Below, piece after piece: positions 52,344-62,781 of a DNA stretch of 64,000 bases; within the stretch, counting starts at the first letter, position 1, and each line of letters opens with the position of its first letter. The notes beneath the pieces were generated by a model. The model worked only from the letters and a program-made list of their open reading frames with translations. It ran no database searches and was not told the DNA's origin. The translations under genes were made by a program, and so were the position numbers. Origin of the DNA: Amylostereum areolatum (taxonomy: Eukaryota; Basidiomycota; Agaricomycetes; Russulales; Stereaceae). The stretch is from NCBI GenBank assembly GCA_012932865.1, contig SAXG01000016.1:806001-870000 (forward strand). Direction: 5' to 3'.

Positions 52344-54272
52344 ATGTCCACCTCCACCGGCCTTCCAGAGATCCTCGATGTCGGCTATCTCGCCATCCTG
52401 GCCAGAGCACTGGACGGGCACAGCACCGGCGAGGACCTACGCAGCGTCGGAGGTCTCCCTACTGGGAAGGAATCGACTCTCCTCCGCCAAGGCCGTGTCC
52501 TCGACAGTTTGGCGCACCTCTCCATCTGCAACAAGCAAAAGCAGGCTGTCGCAATAGCCGCGGAGATAGATCAGAAGGGCGTCCACCTCTACGTGGCCGA
52601 GAATGGCACGGTGGACCCGCGCGTCGTTCCAAACCTCTGTTTCATCTTCTCTACCCTGAAATCGGTCAAGGTCCTCGCTCGAGATATCCCCGCCCTTCAA
52701 GGAAAATCCTCTCGCGCTGCTGTCGAATCCCTCTACGCCGCCGGTGCCGGGTCTCCGCCCGTAGACAAGCTGAACGAGTTGGAGCGCAAGTTGATTGAGC
52801 ATGGCTGGCCCAGGCTCCGATAGCGCCTCACCAAGAGATTCAAAGCGTTCATCACGTTCATGAAGGACGTCCAGGGCCCCCCTGCGGACGAGCTCGGTTT
52901 GGACGAAAACAGCTGCGCGCTTCTGAAGAGCCTCTAGTCGGGCGCCCACCGGGCGCTCCTCGATAATATCCACGAGCTCGTTGTCGAGATGAACGCAATT
53001 CTCAGGGAGGGGCCTTCGGATTCCCTCAGGGTGGAGTTGATCCGTGTAGACATGATCGCGTTGCATATCCAAGTCATCGATCTTCTTGGTGACAAGGACA
53101 CTGTTCCTACTCCCTATTCCTTGTTCGGCACGTGCAATCTCTATCTTGAAGCCAAACGAATGGGTGAGCGACCACTTTACTGCACAGCATACTCGTTATA
53201 CTTACAGCGTCCCAGACAAGAGCCTGCAGATGCACCGATGGATGCACAAGCTCATCGCCCCGCGCATCCATTTCCTTCGTGTGGCAAACATGATCGGTTC
53301 AGTCAAGCTGGCCCCCTTGCTTGACCACGAGGTCACGATCAGCTCCGTCCCCGCGAGCAAGTCGGATATCGAGATCGAGGTGGACTACGAGATGCTTGAA
53401 GGCGTCGCGCGGGCGGCGGGGTGGCAGGCACGAGATGAACTGCCTGGACCGCCCACCGGAAAGGTGGACCTCGCCGAGGGCTCGTTCCCGAACGGCACCC
53501 TCGGCGCATTTTTCAGCAAAGTGCGTGGATCCCTCGTGCTTATGGACGACCATGGGACGTCTGTCCCCGTATCACGCACGTTGCTCGTTCGTTCGTTCTT
53601 TCGTCGGTTTCTCTGACGCTGCCATGCATCCTCAGACCCTTGGGACGTATTCGCGCGCACGTACAAAGACGTCGCCGTCCATTGCGAATGCGCGCTCCTT
53701 GCTCATCTCCACCGCCGCACCCTCATTCCATACATCGGGCTCTCGAAGCTGTCCTGCTTCCTCTGCCACGAATATATCTCGGCCTACGCGCAATTGACCG
53801 GTGTGCTGATCACAACGCGCGGCTGCCACGCCCAGCTCGCCACGCCCTGGGTGTTTCCTACCACCACTTCTTCCGACGTGAATGCCCACGCGGAGAAAAT
53901 ACTGCAGAGAGACCTTCTGCGGATGATTTTCGACCGTCTAGAGGACTTGCGACGTGAAGTGGAAATGGAGCGCTGGAAGTTGAGGGCTGCACACGTTCGG
54001 AACACTTCGCAAAGTACTGTCGGGTCGTCTGACGACACAAAGCCGACTAATCCGGTGTGGAGGGCCAAGCTGGTCGGTGCGTCTCCACTTATCTTTTTCG
54101 TGCTCATTCTGGAGCAACCAACGACGTCATTCGTACAGCCGATGCTCGTGCCGTCTCATCCGCTTTCAAGGAACAGCAGGCGCAGGCGCAGGCAACTGCT
54201 GAGGCCAGAGGGACAAGCGAAGGTGGCAGAGAAGAAGGAGAGGAAGAGATCGGTAAAGGGGACTCGGGATAG
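52344..54272 (+). pseudogene. OTT_1508-like nucleic-acid/nucleotide deaminase family protein with in-frame stops
   Basis: Start ATG 52344 (MSTSTGLPEILDVGYLAILA). The frame is open but interrupted by TAG at 52821-52823 (between GWPRLR and RLTKRFKAF) and TAG at about 52936 (between LLKSL and SGAHRALL); no intron borders surround them. It continues through intron 53164-53216 (KRM to DKSLQMHRWMHKL). The catalytic region lies at about 53670-53790: DVAVHCECALLAHL (His-x-Glu zinc/proton site), then GLSKLSCFLCHEYISAY (CxxC zinc site), which is the deaminase signature seen in a large fungal family. A 3' exon is rich in Gln/Ala and Glu (EGGREEGEEEIGKG). The splice before DPWDVFARTY is not resolved. Family members may act on nucleic acids or as effectors in self/non-self conflict; this is inferred. 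Confidence 0.7.
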
Positions 54273-54317
54273 CGCAACGATAGAGGCGAAGGGACTCTCT
54301 CCACCCCGTCCCCCCCT

Positions 54318-54357
54318 CACGTCTTCTTCACAAGCCCAAAGAACCTCCCCCGCGCGG
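54318..54357 (-). pseudogene. 40-bp fragment of the ferroxidase 3' end
   Basis: Matches the last codons of the Fet3-type gene (GRFFGLVKKT-stop; parent 62782-62821) and abuts the larger duplicated copy. Confidence 0.7.
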
Positions 54358-55098
54358 ACTTAAGACATCGTCGGTCGTTTGCTCACCATGGGTTCCCTTG
54401 AGTAGTCACCAAGCGCGGCAGCGCGCACATTGTCGTGGTGGTGTAACTCCTAAATTGCTTAAGGTACGTTGACTTATACGAGGCGGGGCATCTACTACTC
54501 GTGCTCGCGATTCGAACGGCTCGACTGTACCAAATCACCCTGCAACCACGAATTCGAATTCTCGTCCACAGCATCCTCCCACGTGCACGTCTGATCTGCA
54601 GCGATTCCACTCCCAAAAACAACGAACATAAACCCGGGCGTCGCGATTCGTATAACCCAACCCAACCAACCACACCGCACCGCACGTCCCCATCCCCACG
54701 AGTCCCCGCACACTTTCACGTCTTCTTCACAAGCCCAAAGAACCTCCCCCGCGCGTGCCACCCGTTGTTCTGCGGGTCTGGGCCCTCGGGCAGGCCCGCG
54801 AGGTCCGTGCCCGAGGCGTGGCCCGCGGCGTTGTCGGACGCGAGCAGGCTCTGCGCCGCGCAGTTGTCGGTGAGGCGCGCGGCCGGCGCGAGCACGGTTT
54901 GGGCGCGGGACTGGATTTCGAGGGGGGCTTCGATCAGGGTGACGGCGAGCCCGGCTTCGAGGTGCCATTCGATGTGGCCTGTGCGGGGGGAGAACGGTGC
55001 GCGTGAGCGGGCGAGCGCGCGGGGGTGTGAAGAACAAGAGCAAGAGAACTTAGAGAAGAGGGCGGGCGAGGCGGGAAGGGACGGGGAGACGAGACGTA
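54358..55098 (-). pseudogene. Duplicated 3' end of Fet3-type ferroxidase lacking the transmembrane segment
   Basis: About 740 bp similar to 62461-63296. It contains the intron preceding HIEWHLEAGLAVTLIEAPLE, the terminal exon and about 300 bp of downstream flank. The copy starts exactly near the intron donor, so it has no upstream coding exons or promoter and cannot make a ferroxidase. Compared with the parent it lacks exactly 141 bp (parent 62811-62951), flanked in the parent by direct repeats TCCCCCGCGCG at 62811 and 62952. This in-frame loss removes the membrane helix and joins NNGWHARG to RFFGLVKKT. A 40-bp class insertion near 54413 is also present. Confidence 0.82.
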
Positions 55099-55746
55099 GA
55101 GCAAGCGCCCAGGAACAAGGCTAACGGCTTTCGATCCTAACATGTACAACAACGGTGCTGAACTCGCGCGCGACGACTCATGCATTTCATTTCATGTTGG
55201 TCGAAAGTATGCAGTGTCTGATCCAACTCTTAGACCGCGTATGATTCCAAAGCCTGGGCGTCAAATTTCGGTTCAAAACCGCGGTCAATTGATGTCCCTC
55301 CGCGCCTATCCGTGTGGTGCGATATTTGTACGTTCTCCCCTAGTAAACCCTGAGCGTAATCTTGGCTGTCAGTGTGGGCGTTCCAGCCTGCTCCTTGGTT
55401 ATCACCCATCGATTATACAATATTGCCTGTCTGAAGACGATACATGCACCCAGCAAACGCGAAGTTAGGTGTTTCTTCCAGACTATGATATTCACCGGTT
55501 TACTATCTGTAACGCAGAGACATATCCAGTACTTCCTGGATTTGTTGATTGGGATCGGCATTCCGGTCCTTGTCGCGAGGCTCCTTTGTGCGGAATGCCT
55601 TGTTCATCGTACATCATCTGACTCTGTTGTAATCCAGATTACATGGTTCAAGGACAGTGATTCCAAGTCGTAGAAGAACTTGGCTGCGATAACGCCACTA
55701 CTATAGGGTCTGGATTGACCGTCGTCCACTCCCTTCAGGTCTTCTC
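55099..55746. other. Intergenic spacer
   Basis: An open frame at 55142-55468 has no recognisable motif and no supporting context. Otherwise nothing seen. Confidence 0.35.
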
Positions 55747-57882
55747 CTAAATCCCGAAGTGCACGAACGGCACCCACTTGATGAAGTCTCTTTCGCCGAC
55801 CTTCTCACGCAAAACCCCCACCGCATGGTGCAGTGCATATGCCGTGCATCTGCTATCCTCTTTTGCCTCATTGATGAGGTATGAGTAGAACCTCTCCATG
55901 ACTATGGGGGCATCGCTGTCGCCAATAGACCACATCGTCCCAACAACACTTGGATATCCCGCCATGAGCATTCCCGCTGCGAGGTGTACGGATTCGTCTG
56001 GTAAAGCATTGTCGCCCGTCGCCGTTTGGCACGCCGAGAGGACGGCGAGCTCTTTTTTGTCGAAGGAGAGCTGCATGACTGCGCGGAGATCCACACCGCC
56101 GTCGTGCAGCATGAACGCGCTCTGCGTGGGCGCATCAGAGTCTTGGATCCCGTGGCATGCGAGGTGTACCCAAGCGTGTTTTCGCATCAACTCAAGGACA
56201 GACGACGTTGTCGCCTGGGCGTCGTTCAGCCAAGTCATCTTTTCCGCCCCAACGACATCCTGTATTGCGGTGATCTCATCCACGGTACCTGGGAGATGAG
56301 TATGCTTCGGAGTAGCGGGCTGGGAGATAGCGAGAATCTTGGGTCCGATGTGCTCCACGGCATCATGCTTGCGAACAGCACCGAGCAGCGATGAGATAGA
56401 CGGAGCGTAGGACGAAATGACGAAGTCGAAGACTTTGGGGCTGTCGGAACGATTCCGGCTCAGGCTGTATATTCCTGCTGCGTGAAGGGGGAGGGAGGAG
56501 AGCACGCCAGATGGACACCATGTAATGCGAGACAGCTGTGCTCCACGTGTGGTCTCGAGATATCCGATTTTCTTCAGAATGGGTTCGACGACATGAGACC
56601 AGAGCATGGATAAGGTCGGTTCCATAGAACCAAGTTTTGTTCGGGAATGCGGTCGCATAAATCGCATTTGGACACCAGAGCCGTTCAAAACCCTTTGAAA
56701 ATCGGACTGCAGCTTGGTAGCTGTGTCGTATGTCAAGTCGGGGAGAGGAACGTGTATGACGGAGTCCGAGCTGTGGAATAAAACGAGGGCGTCGCAACGG
56801 TTTGGGGAAACATTGAGTGAAACGATTGGGCCATGGACAGCGGCACTTCGGAGCTCCTTTACGGTGTTTGACTGCATGAAATTATGAAACCCATCAAGAC
56901 GGCGAACATCCTGGACAAGCTCGTCCAGTCTCGAGGCCGACTCTCTGCCCCTCTTGAAAATCTCGTCGCGGCTGGGGGTTTGGATGGACTGCCCTCTGAT
57001 TTGCTCTGTGGCCGCCTCTGCGATGGAGAGCTGTTCCATGGCCTTTTCGACTTCCTCTGCAAGACCGGGATGTGAACGGCGGAGGTCATCGAGCGGCGTA
57101 CGGAGCTGCAGTATCTGTCCCCATACTACGCAGCGACCTTTTTCAAACCACTCCAAGGAAAGCTCGAGGTCTCCCACTTCTATTGCAGCCGCCACGGCTC
57201 CATTGACGGTTTCCCTTATGTTGGGGATCCAAGCATAGCGGAACATAAGCTGTCTCCCGGCGGTGGATATACGCGGAATGAGGTCCATGGCAAATTTATA
57301 GGCAACGAGCGCGGAGGAGACGCCACGATGTTTGAAGGAAAGCTCTGCATAGGACCGCGCCGACTCGAGGAGGATGTTGGGTTTCGTCCCCTCGGTGGCC
57401 ATGACGTCGCGAAAAGCCTGTAGTGCATCTTCAAGGTCTAAATCGGAAAAGGATAGTCGTTCAAACCGGAGTCGTAGCATTCGCCCGAGGTTATTGAGCG
57501 ACACCGCGTTGGCCTCTGTCTGGAAAGCAATGCCTTTCTGCTGTGTTGTGATGGCATCGTCCAGATCGCGTGTATTTCCGGTCAGCTCGAACCGTCGGAA
57601 GAGAGCGTTGGCCATGTTTACGAGTGGACGGGAGTTCGGGGAAATGTCGTTGGCTTGCTTGAACGCTACGATGGCTTGAGAGATGTCGTCGAGAGATTGA
57701 GACGAGTGGAAGTTTGCGATGTGTTCGAATCCGCGCTCGAAAACAACCTCATACGAGTCCGCTCCGTCTGAGGCCTCTGTATCTAGGTCGGGAGAAGGCC
57801 CCTTTGGCGATGAGGCTTGATTTTGCGTCATGGTTGCCTCGTCTTCCTGAGTAATACTTGCTTCATTTTTGGGAGTTGTCAC
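55747..57882 (-). CDS. TPR-CHAT domain protein (caspase-HetF-like protease)
   Basis: 711 aa in one exon from ATG 57880-57882 (MTTPKNEASITQEDEATMTQ). After a polar leader, residues about 45-230 form TPR-like helical pairs (SLDDISQAIVAFKQANDISP; DLDDAITTQQKGIAFQTEAN; DLDLEDALQAFRDVMATEG). A coiled linker (EVEKAMEQLSIAEAATEQIR) leads to the CHAT domain from about residue 340. Catalytic motifs are intact: WVHLACHGIQDSD (His) and LAVLSACQTATGD (Cys), followed by ESVHLAAGMLMAGYPSVVGT and MWSIGDSDAP. CHAT proteases are related to caspases and separases, and in fungi and bacteria they often act in programmed death or defence. The substrate here is unknown. It is intact, unlike the deaminase gene upstream. 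Confidence 0.93.
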   Translation of the reverse strand: MTTPKNEASITQEDEATMTQNQASSPKGPSPDLDTEASDGADSYEVVFERGFEHIANFHSSQSLDDISQAIVAFKQANDISPNSRPLVNMANALFRRFELTGNTRDLDDAITTQQKGIAFQTEANAVSLNNLGRMLRLRFERLSFSDLDLEDALQAFRDVMATEGTKPNILLESARSYAELSFKHRGVSSALVAYKFAMDLIPRISTAGRQLMFRYAWIPNIRETVNGAVAAAIEVGDLELSLEWFEKGRCVVWGQILQLRTPLDDLRRSHPGLAEEVEKAMEQLSIAEAATEQIRGQSIQTPSRDEIFKRGRESASRLDELVQDVRRLDGFHNFMQSNTVKELRSAAVHGPIVSLNVSPNRCDALVLFHSSDSVIHVPLPDLTYDTATKLQSDFQRVLNGSGVQMRFMRPHSRTKLGSMEPTLSMLWSHVVEPILKKIGYLETTRGAQLSRITWCPSGVLSSLPLHAAGIYSLSRNRSDSPKVFDFVISSYAPSISSLLGAVRKHDAVEHIGPKILAISQPATPKHTHLPGTVDEITAIQDVVGAEKMTWLNDAQATTSSVLELMRKHAWVHLACHGIQDSDAPTQSAFMLHDGGVDLRAVMQLSFDKKELAVLSACQTATGDNALPDESVHLAAGMLMAGYPSVVGTMWSIGDSDAPIVMERFYSYLINEAKEDSRCTAYALHHAVGVLREKVGERDFIKWVPFVHFGI

Positions 57883-59594
57883 TTCCCTAAAGCAAAGGCG
57901 TAAGTTCTCTGCAACGACGCCGATGATTGCAGATGCACATTTCTTTTGACGAAGCTATCGGACACCGAACCTTTAGACGCCGGGATCAACGTCAGACTAC
58001 AGGCACTCGTCAGCATTTTCTTCTGAAGTACTACTGGAAGAGTGCATGACGCACATATTTTTTTCCTCTTATGCCGGACTTGCCCACTGCGCGAGGATTT
58101 GTCTAGAAAATGTGGACTGTCGATAGTGATCAGCCAACACGAATCATGGTCAAAATTTGAAGCATACCACCGGTAGTGGGGGAGATTATACAAGGACGGC
58201 AAGACGGGGAGTTGTTGCCTGATGGACACCTAGCAGGCTCTGACTCGGAGTCGATACACACACCGGTTAGAACACTCGGCACCTAAAATCGGAGGCTGTC
58301 GCGACAGGAACCTAACTGGCAATTGCAGGAAGTATGGATGAGATACTTTTTGGAAGAGGAAGGACTTTCGAGCACGGTGAGAAATGATAGCCGGGGGGAA
58401 GAGACGATAGCGATCGGACGTGGTCGTGGATTGAAGGAAGGGTGTGAACTCAAGGCGCTGCCGACTCCACAGCCTCACGCTCCTCGGAAAGCTTGTGAAG
58501 GCGGAGAAGTAGATGAAACGATCGATTTCATCCATGCCATGAGGGATGCGATAAGTAGTTGTTCTGGAATCTGGTCGTAGATCCAGGTTGCAAAAGCCGC
58601 GAGACTGCATGTAGACGGAAGATCAAACCTACTTACATAAGCGGAACTCGACCCGTTACCCGTCGGAATCCGAATTATATGAGTCCGTTTTCAGGTCCAG
58701 ACGGCTGACGGCATACGTCTCGTCTCTCCTTCGTTTACTCTGCCTTTCTCGCTTTCTGCCCCGTAACTGGATATCTCACTTTGCCTTCAACGGCCGGGAC
58801 TCGAATACGGGGCGATGTGAACCTCGACTCAGCACTCAGCGCTCAGCACGCGCCGGGTCTAACATTAAGACAGCCCTAACCCTGAAATCAACAAGAAGAG
58901 TGGCGGAATTTGACGAGAAGGCTTCTGCGACTACAGGTAATACACTGGAACTGAATGCATGTCCAAACCCTTCTCACTGTTTCCGCTTCGTGCAGCCTTC
59001 TTCCCGCATGGCCTGCTCCCGCACGTTCATGCGGCTCTGTTATCTGTCACATCATTACTAGACTTGTCGAATCTTGGCTCCCTGTCGGTTTCCGTGCTAC
59101 TCCAGTGAAATCCGAATGTACAGTGATATATTTACTGTCGTTGCTTTCGGATTCATATATTCATACGTCAACACTGGGTCCTCAAGGCCTCATTGGCGGA
59201 TAGCAGTCCGCACGGGACGCAATGAGCCACGAGCCACGGTACAATTTTTCCTCGCTTGGTCACAATCATGTGGTTAATCGCGGACATTATATCCCAGTAA
59301 TCGAGACGCCCAGGTGAGTATAAGATCGGAGCCGTAAGCTTCGTCATTTCTTCAGCCTCTAGTCTACTAAGGGTCGTACGCTTTCCTTCCTCTCGGACTC
59401 CCCCAAAGCTCAGCTTATCGTGACCTGGAGATGTCTCTGGAACAGAAAAAAATACCTGTGACTACCATCTCTGGCATGCTTTGGCATTTGGGTTGGCGAG
59501 TGCTTTCTGTCGAAACGTATGCGCGAGTTGCTCATGCTTGAGCAGTTCCCTGCAGTCACCGGAGACCGAGAAAATCACCCCGTGAGCATTTCCC
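57883..59594. other. Divergent promoter region between CHAT gene and caspase-like gene
   Basis: 1.7 kb. Open frames such as 58230-58610 on the minus strand have no family signature. An upstream ATG at 59431 could belong to a first exon of the caspase-like gene. No repeats or RNA genes seen. Confidence 0.4.
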
Positions 59595-62426
59595 ATGCGA
59601 CTGAACTCAGTTTCCCCGCTGACAATTCTCTTCAGACCGAAACCGCGGAGCAGGTATTTACGACCTTCCATCAGAACACAACTAACTTTCCCTAAAGCAT
59701 ATTATATCAGGCTAGCCCCCCCACCCTCTAATCCGTCTGAGTCGTCCACCGGGCCACCCACCGAGCCACCCACCGAGCCACCTACCGAGCCACCCACCGA
59801 GTCACCGTTTGAGTCACCCACCGAGCCACCGTCTGAGCCGCCTTCCGAGCCACCAACTGAACCACACTCTGTACCATCCTCGGAGTCAGTGACCGAGCCA
59901 GTGACCGTCTCCTCATCTGAGCTACCTCCCGAGCCATCCATCAAAACTGCCACCGAACCCTCCTTCGAGTCATTTTCCGAAACCCCTTCCGAGCCACTCT
60001 CTAGGCCACCTCCCGAGTCAGCTACCGAGCCGTTCACCCTACACCCCGCTGAGCCACCTCCCGAGCCACCCGCTGAACCATCCATCGAACTCCCCTCCGA
60101 ACCACTTCTCGAAACACCCTCTGAGCCTCCCTCCAAGCCTATCAATGTGTAAGTCGATGTGCGATGATCTGTTCTTTCTTCCTTGACGTTAATTATTCTT
60201 TCAGCGACAAACCTTCCTTTTTTGCTCTCGTCATCGGTATCGACAACTACAAGCACGCAGGGCCTAAGCTTGGGAACTTAACGGGATGCGTCGCGGATGC
60301 CAAAGACATCGTCGATTTCCTTATCAACGACTTGGACGTTCCCAAAGAGCATATCGATACTCTTTACAACGAAGGTGCGACTCGCGCTAACATCAAGGAC
60401 CGTCTTCGGGCCCTGGCTGAAAACAAAGACATCTCCGTGAACGATCCAATTCTCATCTTCTACGCTGGACATGGATCGAAAGCAAAGGCTCCTAAGGGAT
60501 GGTCAGCGGGCGGGAAAGACGCGCTCATCCAGTTACGCGTGCCGCACGACTTCAATCCCGACACCAACGTCGACGAGAACGCGCAGGGCATTCCGGACAT
60601 CACGTTGGGTGCTCTGCTCACGAAGCTCGCCAATGCGAAGGGGAACAACATTGTGCGTACTTTCACTTTGCAATCGTTTATCGCGTTCAGGCTCTGACGG
60701 GCGTCCGCATTATATTCAGACCGTGATCTTCGACAGTTGCCACTCGGGCTCGGGTACCAGAACAGACAGGTTTACCCCCGGGCTCTTCGTTCGTGGCGTC
60801 AAGCTCCCGAAGGATTATGAGGTCCTGTCTTCCATAGATCAAGACGTTTTCTCAGGCGATGACTCCGCGGGCCGCTTTGCCAAGGTCGCAAAGGGCTACG
60901 AAAAGTCGGGTTTGGCATCGCATGTTCTTCTGGCTGCGTGTTCGAAGGACGAATACTCTCATGAAGAGTACGGGCGTGGCCGGTTCACCCTGGCGCTGAC
61001 CACGCTCCTCCGTGACCCGACCAACCGCACCGACACAATCACGTACCAGGACGTCGTCAAGCGTCTCCCCAACATCCCGCTGTACGTCGCATTGTTTGTG
61101 TTCGTGCGTAAAATATGCCTGGATCTCCTAAAACGCGCTTGAAAAAAATCCAGACAAGTGCCCCAGTGCGAGGGCAAATTCGACGAGCGCATCCTCTTCA
61201 ACGGCAAGGCCCCGAACCGCGGTCGTATGTTCCATCGTGTCAAAACGTCGAACGAGACCATTATTATGGAGGTCGGAGAAGCCCAGGGCATCACCGATGG
61301 CGCGCTCTTCGACATCTACGCCACCACCGACGTCAACTCGACGCCGATCGGCAGCCTGATCGCTCACGAATCGCGCGCGTGCTCAACAGTCATGCGCAGG
61401 CGCGACGACGCCGTGGCCGATTTCGCCATCCCTCCCATCGCATGGGCTCTCCAAACGCACGTGGGCAGCGCCATCGACGTGTGCATCGCCGTCCCCGTCG
61501 AAGATGCCTTTCTGAGCGTCTTTCAGCGCGTCGTCGAGGAGATGAAGGGAAAACGCGCCAACAAAAGGAACATTCGACTCGTGGAGAAGGACCAGAGCCA
61601 CGAGCTCGCGATAGCGGCAGAACTCGACGGCAAGGCCGCGTTCTACCTCGCGGACAAGCGGTGCTGCGAGAACGGGCTGGTGCGCATCCCCGACTCGGTG
61701 CCGCTGAACGGAGACGTCGTCTACCCCATCCTCGCGCACGCAGCGGATTTCTTCTGGCATCTCCGACGTACCAGCTCGAAAGCGGGGCTCGCATCGCGCG
61801 TCACCATCGAGGCGTGGGAGCTCGCCGAGCACGACCTCCCGGACAACTTCATCGACGATCCTGTCTTGGCTCCTATCGGCGAGAACCTCGACGTCGCCGG
61901 CGTCATCGAGATCCCGGTCGAGGACGGTGTCGATGCCCCCCAATATGGCTTCAAGATCACGAGCGTTCATCCCAAGCCGCTCTACGTGTGGCTGTTCGCT
62001 TTCAACATGTCGCAGCTGAGCGTCGGTGCGTCCCTCAGATACCCGAGAATGGGGTTTCGACATCTGATACCGCGCTGGTCAGACACAGTCTACAAACCAA
62101 CCATCGCCGGGGACCATGACAAGCCTGCCGACCCGCCCCTTCCAGCCGCCCCCTCCCCTGACCATCCCAGCGAGCTTCACATCGGTTACGGCTCAGGAGG
62201 CGCGGAGCCTCAGGAATTCGAGCTGCCACCGGGGGCGGGCGTGGACGTCACCTACTTGAAGCTCTTTATCACGACGCGATACGTCGACCTCTCCTACCTC
62301 GAACAACGCTCGCCGTTCCCGGCCACTCGTTGGGCTAAATCCGCTCCACCGCGCGGCTCGCGGGAGCTGTGGGATACGCTTCTCGTCCCTATGGTCCAGA
62401 GGAGGAAGAAGAAGCCGACGACGTAG
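59595..62426 (+). CDS. Caspase-domain (peptidase C14) protein with Pro-Thr-Glu repeat linker
   Basis: Exon 1 from ATG 59595 encodes a short basic segment, then about 120 residues of PPTE/PPSE repeats, joined by an intron (about 60149-60204) to the caspase fold: DKPSFFALVIGIDNYKHAG, VADAKDIVDFLINDLDVPK, LIFYAGHGSKAKAP (catalytic His), intron 60655-60717, VIFDSCHSGSGTRTD (catalytic Cys), then HVLLAACSKDEYSHEE and FTLALTTLL. A third intron (about 61082-61153) leads to QVPQCEGKFDERILFNGKAP and a long C-terminal beta-rich region typical of mushroom caspase-like proteins, ending RRKKKPTT. Related to metacaspases, with His-Cys dyad intact. The real first exon is uncertain; a segment near 62030-62060 might be a small intron. 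Confidence 0.87.
59748..60140 (+). repeat. Degenerate 12-bp coding repeat (Pro-Pro-Thr/Ser-Glu)
   Basis: Units resembling GAGCCACCCACC run from about 59748. They are near-perfect at 59750-59805 and diverge toward 60140. They encode a proline- and acid-rich linker in front of the caspase domain, and the opposite strand is also open (Gly/Ser-rich) as a consequence. Confidence 0.85.
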
Positions 62427-62781
62427 AAGGACGATCTCATGTTACTTGAAGGCGAGGCTTGACTCAGAACATCGTCGGTAGTTTGGTTCCCTTGAGTAGT
62501 CACCAAAGTTGCTTAAGGTACGTTGACTTATGTACATAACGAGGCGGGGCGTCTACTACTCGTGCTCGCGATTCGAACGGCTCGACTGTACCGAATTACC
62601 CTACAACAACGAATTTCCGTCCACAGCATCCTCCCACATGCACGTCTGATCTGCAGCGATTCCACTCCCAAAGACAACGAACATAAACCCGGGCGTCGCG
62701 AGCCGTATAACCCAACCCAACCAACCACACCACGCCGCGCCGCACGTCCCCATCCCCATCCCCACGAGTCCCCGCACACTT
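62427..62781. other. Spacer between convergent caspase-like and ferroxidase genes (parent of duplicated flank)
   Basis: 62461-62781 is the downstream flank of the ferroxidase that is also found at 54358-54716. No gene seen. Confidence 0.55.

Noticed and set aside
58230..58610. 126-codon minus-strand open frame upstream of the CHAT gene
   Set aside because: No recognisable motif, and it overlaps an open frame on the other strand.
59702..60256. 184-codon Gly/Ser-rich open frame on the minus strand
   Set aside because: It is the complement of the 12-bp Pro-Pro-Thr-Glu repeat and has no start context or motif of its own.
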